A stretch of DNA of 5,864 bases from the NCBI GenBank assembly GCA_964393335.1, contig CAYMTN010000300.1:1-5864 (forward strand), written 5' to 3'. The DNA comes from CAYMTN01 sp964393335. GTDB taxonomy: Bacteria; Chloroflexota; Anaerolineae; Aggregatilineales; Aggregatilineaceae. This document shows, piece by piece, positions 4,993-5,864 of the stretch (its first letter is position 1; each line of letters opens with the position of its first letter). The position numbers were made by a program, and so were the translations under genes. Below the pieces are notes generated by a model. The model ran no database searches and was not told the DNA's origin. It saw only the letters and a program-made list of their open reading frames with translations.

Positions 4993-5864
4993 TTACTGCA
5001 TATCCCATGTATTCAGTTTTTCCAGCCGGTCGGCAGCGTAGCTCCGGTCCACGAAAGTCTGCGTCATTTGTTGGGTGGTGTAGTAGTAGATGGGCGCGAT
5101 GGCGGCAGCTTGCCGGACCAGCATACCCTCGGCCTGCGCGTACAGATCGCGGCGCACGGCGGGGTCGGTCGCGACGGCGGCTTCGTCGAGCAGCGCGTAG
5201 AACTCGTCCGTGCCCCAGTTGGTGTGGTTATTGCTGTCCGGCCCTTTGCTGCGGAACACGTCGCCGATGAAGCTGCTCGCATCCGGATAGTCGTACCCCC
5301 ACCCCTGGCGGAAAACGGCTGGGGCGTCACGGCGCAGCGTCTCGTTGAATGCCTGCGAGTCCTGAACCGCGATCTGCACTTCGATGCCCAGCGTGTCCTT
5401 CCACATCTGCTGGATGGCCTGGGCAATCGTCGCGTGCGCCGCCGACGTGTTGTGCATCAGCGTGATCGGCGGCAGGTCGGCCAGGGTCGTGCCGGTCTCG
5501 TCAAAGTACGCCTGAAGCTCGGCTTTGGCCCCTTCGGGATCGCTCCAGATGGCGTCGTCAGGATAGTCTTCTTGCTTCAGCCCTGGTGCGACATCCGGGC
5601 GGGTGAAGAACCCGGCGGGAATCTGGCCGCCGTTGGTGATCGTGACGATCACGGCACGATCAATCGCCATCGAGAGGGCGCGGCGCATGTGCACGTTGTC
5701 GGTCGGCGCAAGATCGACGTTGAAACCGTAGAAATAAACGGCTGTCCCTGGCGTGACGGCAAATTCTTCGGGATATTCGACACGCACGCGGTCGAGATCG
5801 GGCAGCGGAACCGTCGGAATCCAGTCCAATTCGCCCGCCTCGAATGCGGCCAAGTACGCCGGTT
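4993..5864 (-). CDS. ABC importer substrate-binding protein, SBP family 5 (OppA/DppA-like), C-terminal part
   Basis: Extracytoplasmic ligand-capture component of the importer, probably a lipoprotein or secreted protein. The signal peptide lies beyond the right edge, so this cannot be seen. The frame is open to the window edge, giving 289 residues plus stop TAA (4993-4995). Family members are usually 500-600 residues, so about half is missing. Numbering from the edge, the visible part starts inside the typical A-F-E-A-G-E-L-D-W-I segment (8-15). The family region G-F-N-V-D (46-50), then N-V-H-M-R-R-A-L-S-M-A-I-D-R (56-69), with P-A-G-F-F (82-86), comes next. W-G-Y-D-Y-P-D-A-S-S-F (188-198) is the conserved binding-domain motif. 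N-W-G-T-D-E-F-Y-A-L-L-D-E-A (215-228) and the R-R-D-L-Y-A-Q-A-E (237-245) / A-P-I-Y-Y (256-260) pair complete the signature. A TTG at 5853 is inside the gene, not a start. It is transcribed first, ahead of both permease genes. The ligand is not determinable; oligopeptide is the default guess. Confidence 0.93.
   Translation of the reverse strand, partial: PAYLAAFEAGELDWIPTVPLPDLDRVRVEYPEEFAVTPGTAVYFYGFNVDLAPTDNVHMRRALSMAIDRAVIVTITNGGQIPAGFFTRPDVAPGLKQEDYPDDAIWSDPEGAKAELQAYFDETGTTLADLPPITLMHNTSAAHATIAQAIQQMWKDTLGIEVQIAVQDSQAFNETLRRDAPAVFRQGWGYDYPDASSFIGDVFRSKGPDSNNHTNWGTDEFYALLDEAAVATDPAVRRDLYAQAEGMLVRQAAAIAPIYYYTTQQMTQTFVDRSYAADRLEKLNTWDMQ

Noticed and set aside
4914..5270. A plus-strand frame opposite the binding-protein 3' end
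   Set aside because: It is Arg/Ser/Pro-rich shadow sequence over a gene with clear SBP family 5 motifs, and it also crosses the intercistronic stem-loop.

Overview
The window looks like a piece of a GC-rich bacterial chromosome carrying ordinary membrane-transport and envelope-glycosylation genes. Its far left end is compositionally different. The main genes use mostly G/C third positions. The glycosyltransferase carries an extracytoplasmic tail built from repeated 'GWD ... W' beta-rich modules, an architecture I associate from memory with Chloroflexota (Anaerolineae-like) genomes. That taxonomic guess is an inference and rests on no search.

Layout from left to right. Positions 1-192 are AT-rich (about 36% G+C over the first 240 bases by hand count) and hold the 3' end of an unrecognised plus-strand reading frame that enters from the left edge. 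Positions 193-441 are a convergent intergenic region with several imperfect hairpins, where base composition changes to about 60-70% G+C. Positions 442-2652 (minus) encode a polytopic GT39/PMT-like membrane glycosyltransferase with about 10-11 membrane segments and a C-terminal tail of two related beta-rich modules. Positions 2716-2745 hold a promoter with a perfect TATAAT for that gene. Immediately upstream of it, 2748-2772 is a textbook intrinsic terminator that ends the neighbouring transport operon. Positions 2814-5864 (minus) are the 3' part of an ABC importer operon of the oligopeptide/dipeptide/nickel (Opp/Dpp) family. In transcription order these are a substrate-binding protein (5' end off the right edge), an OppB-type permease and an OppC-type permease.

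How the genes work together. The binding protein captures a ligand outside the membrane and hands it to the OppB/OppC permease pair. The two ATPases (OppD/OppF type) that must power this importer are not in the window and do not follow OppC, because the operon terminates there. They must lie upstream, off the right edge, or elsewhere in the genome. A strong stem-loop without a U-tract sits between the binding-protein and permease genes and may set their relative expression. OppB and OppC are 12 nt apart, and the OppC ribosome-binding site overlaps the OppB stop codon, so they are probably translationally coupled. The glycosyltransferase is a separate transcription unit in the same direction.

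I found no CRISPR array, RNA gene, insertion sequence or clearly novel system. The points most worth checking are the overcalled start of the glycosyltransferase (the long open frame runs back through a terminator and a promoter), the duplicated C-terminal module, the intercistronic stem-loop, and the abrupt composition break at the left end.
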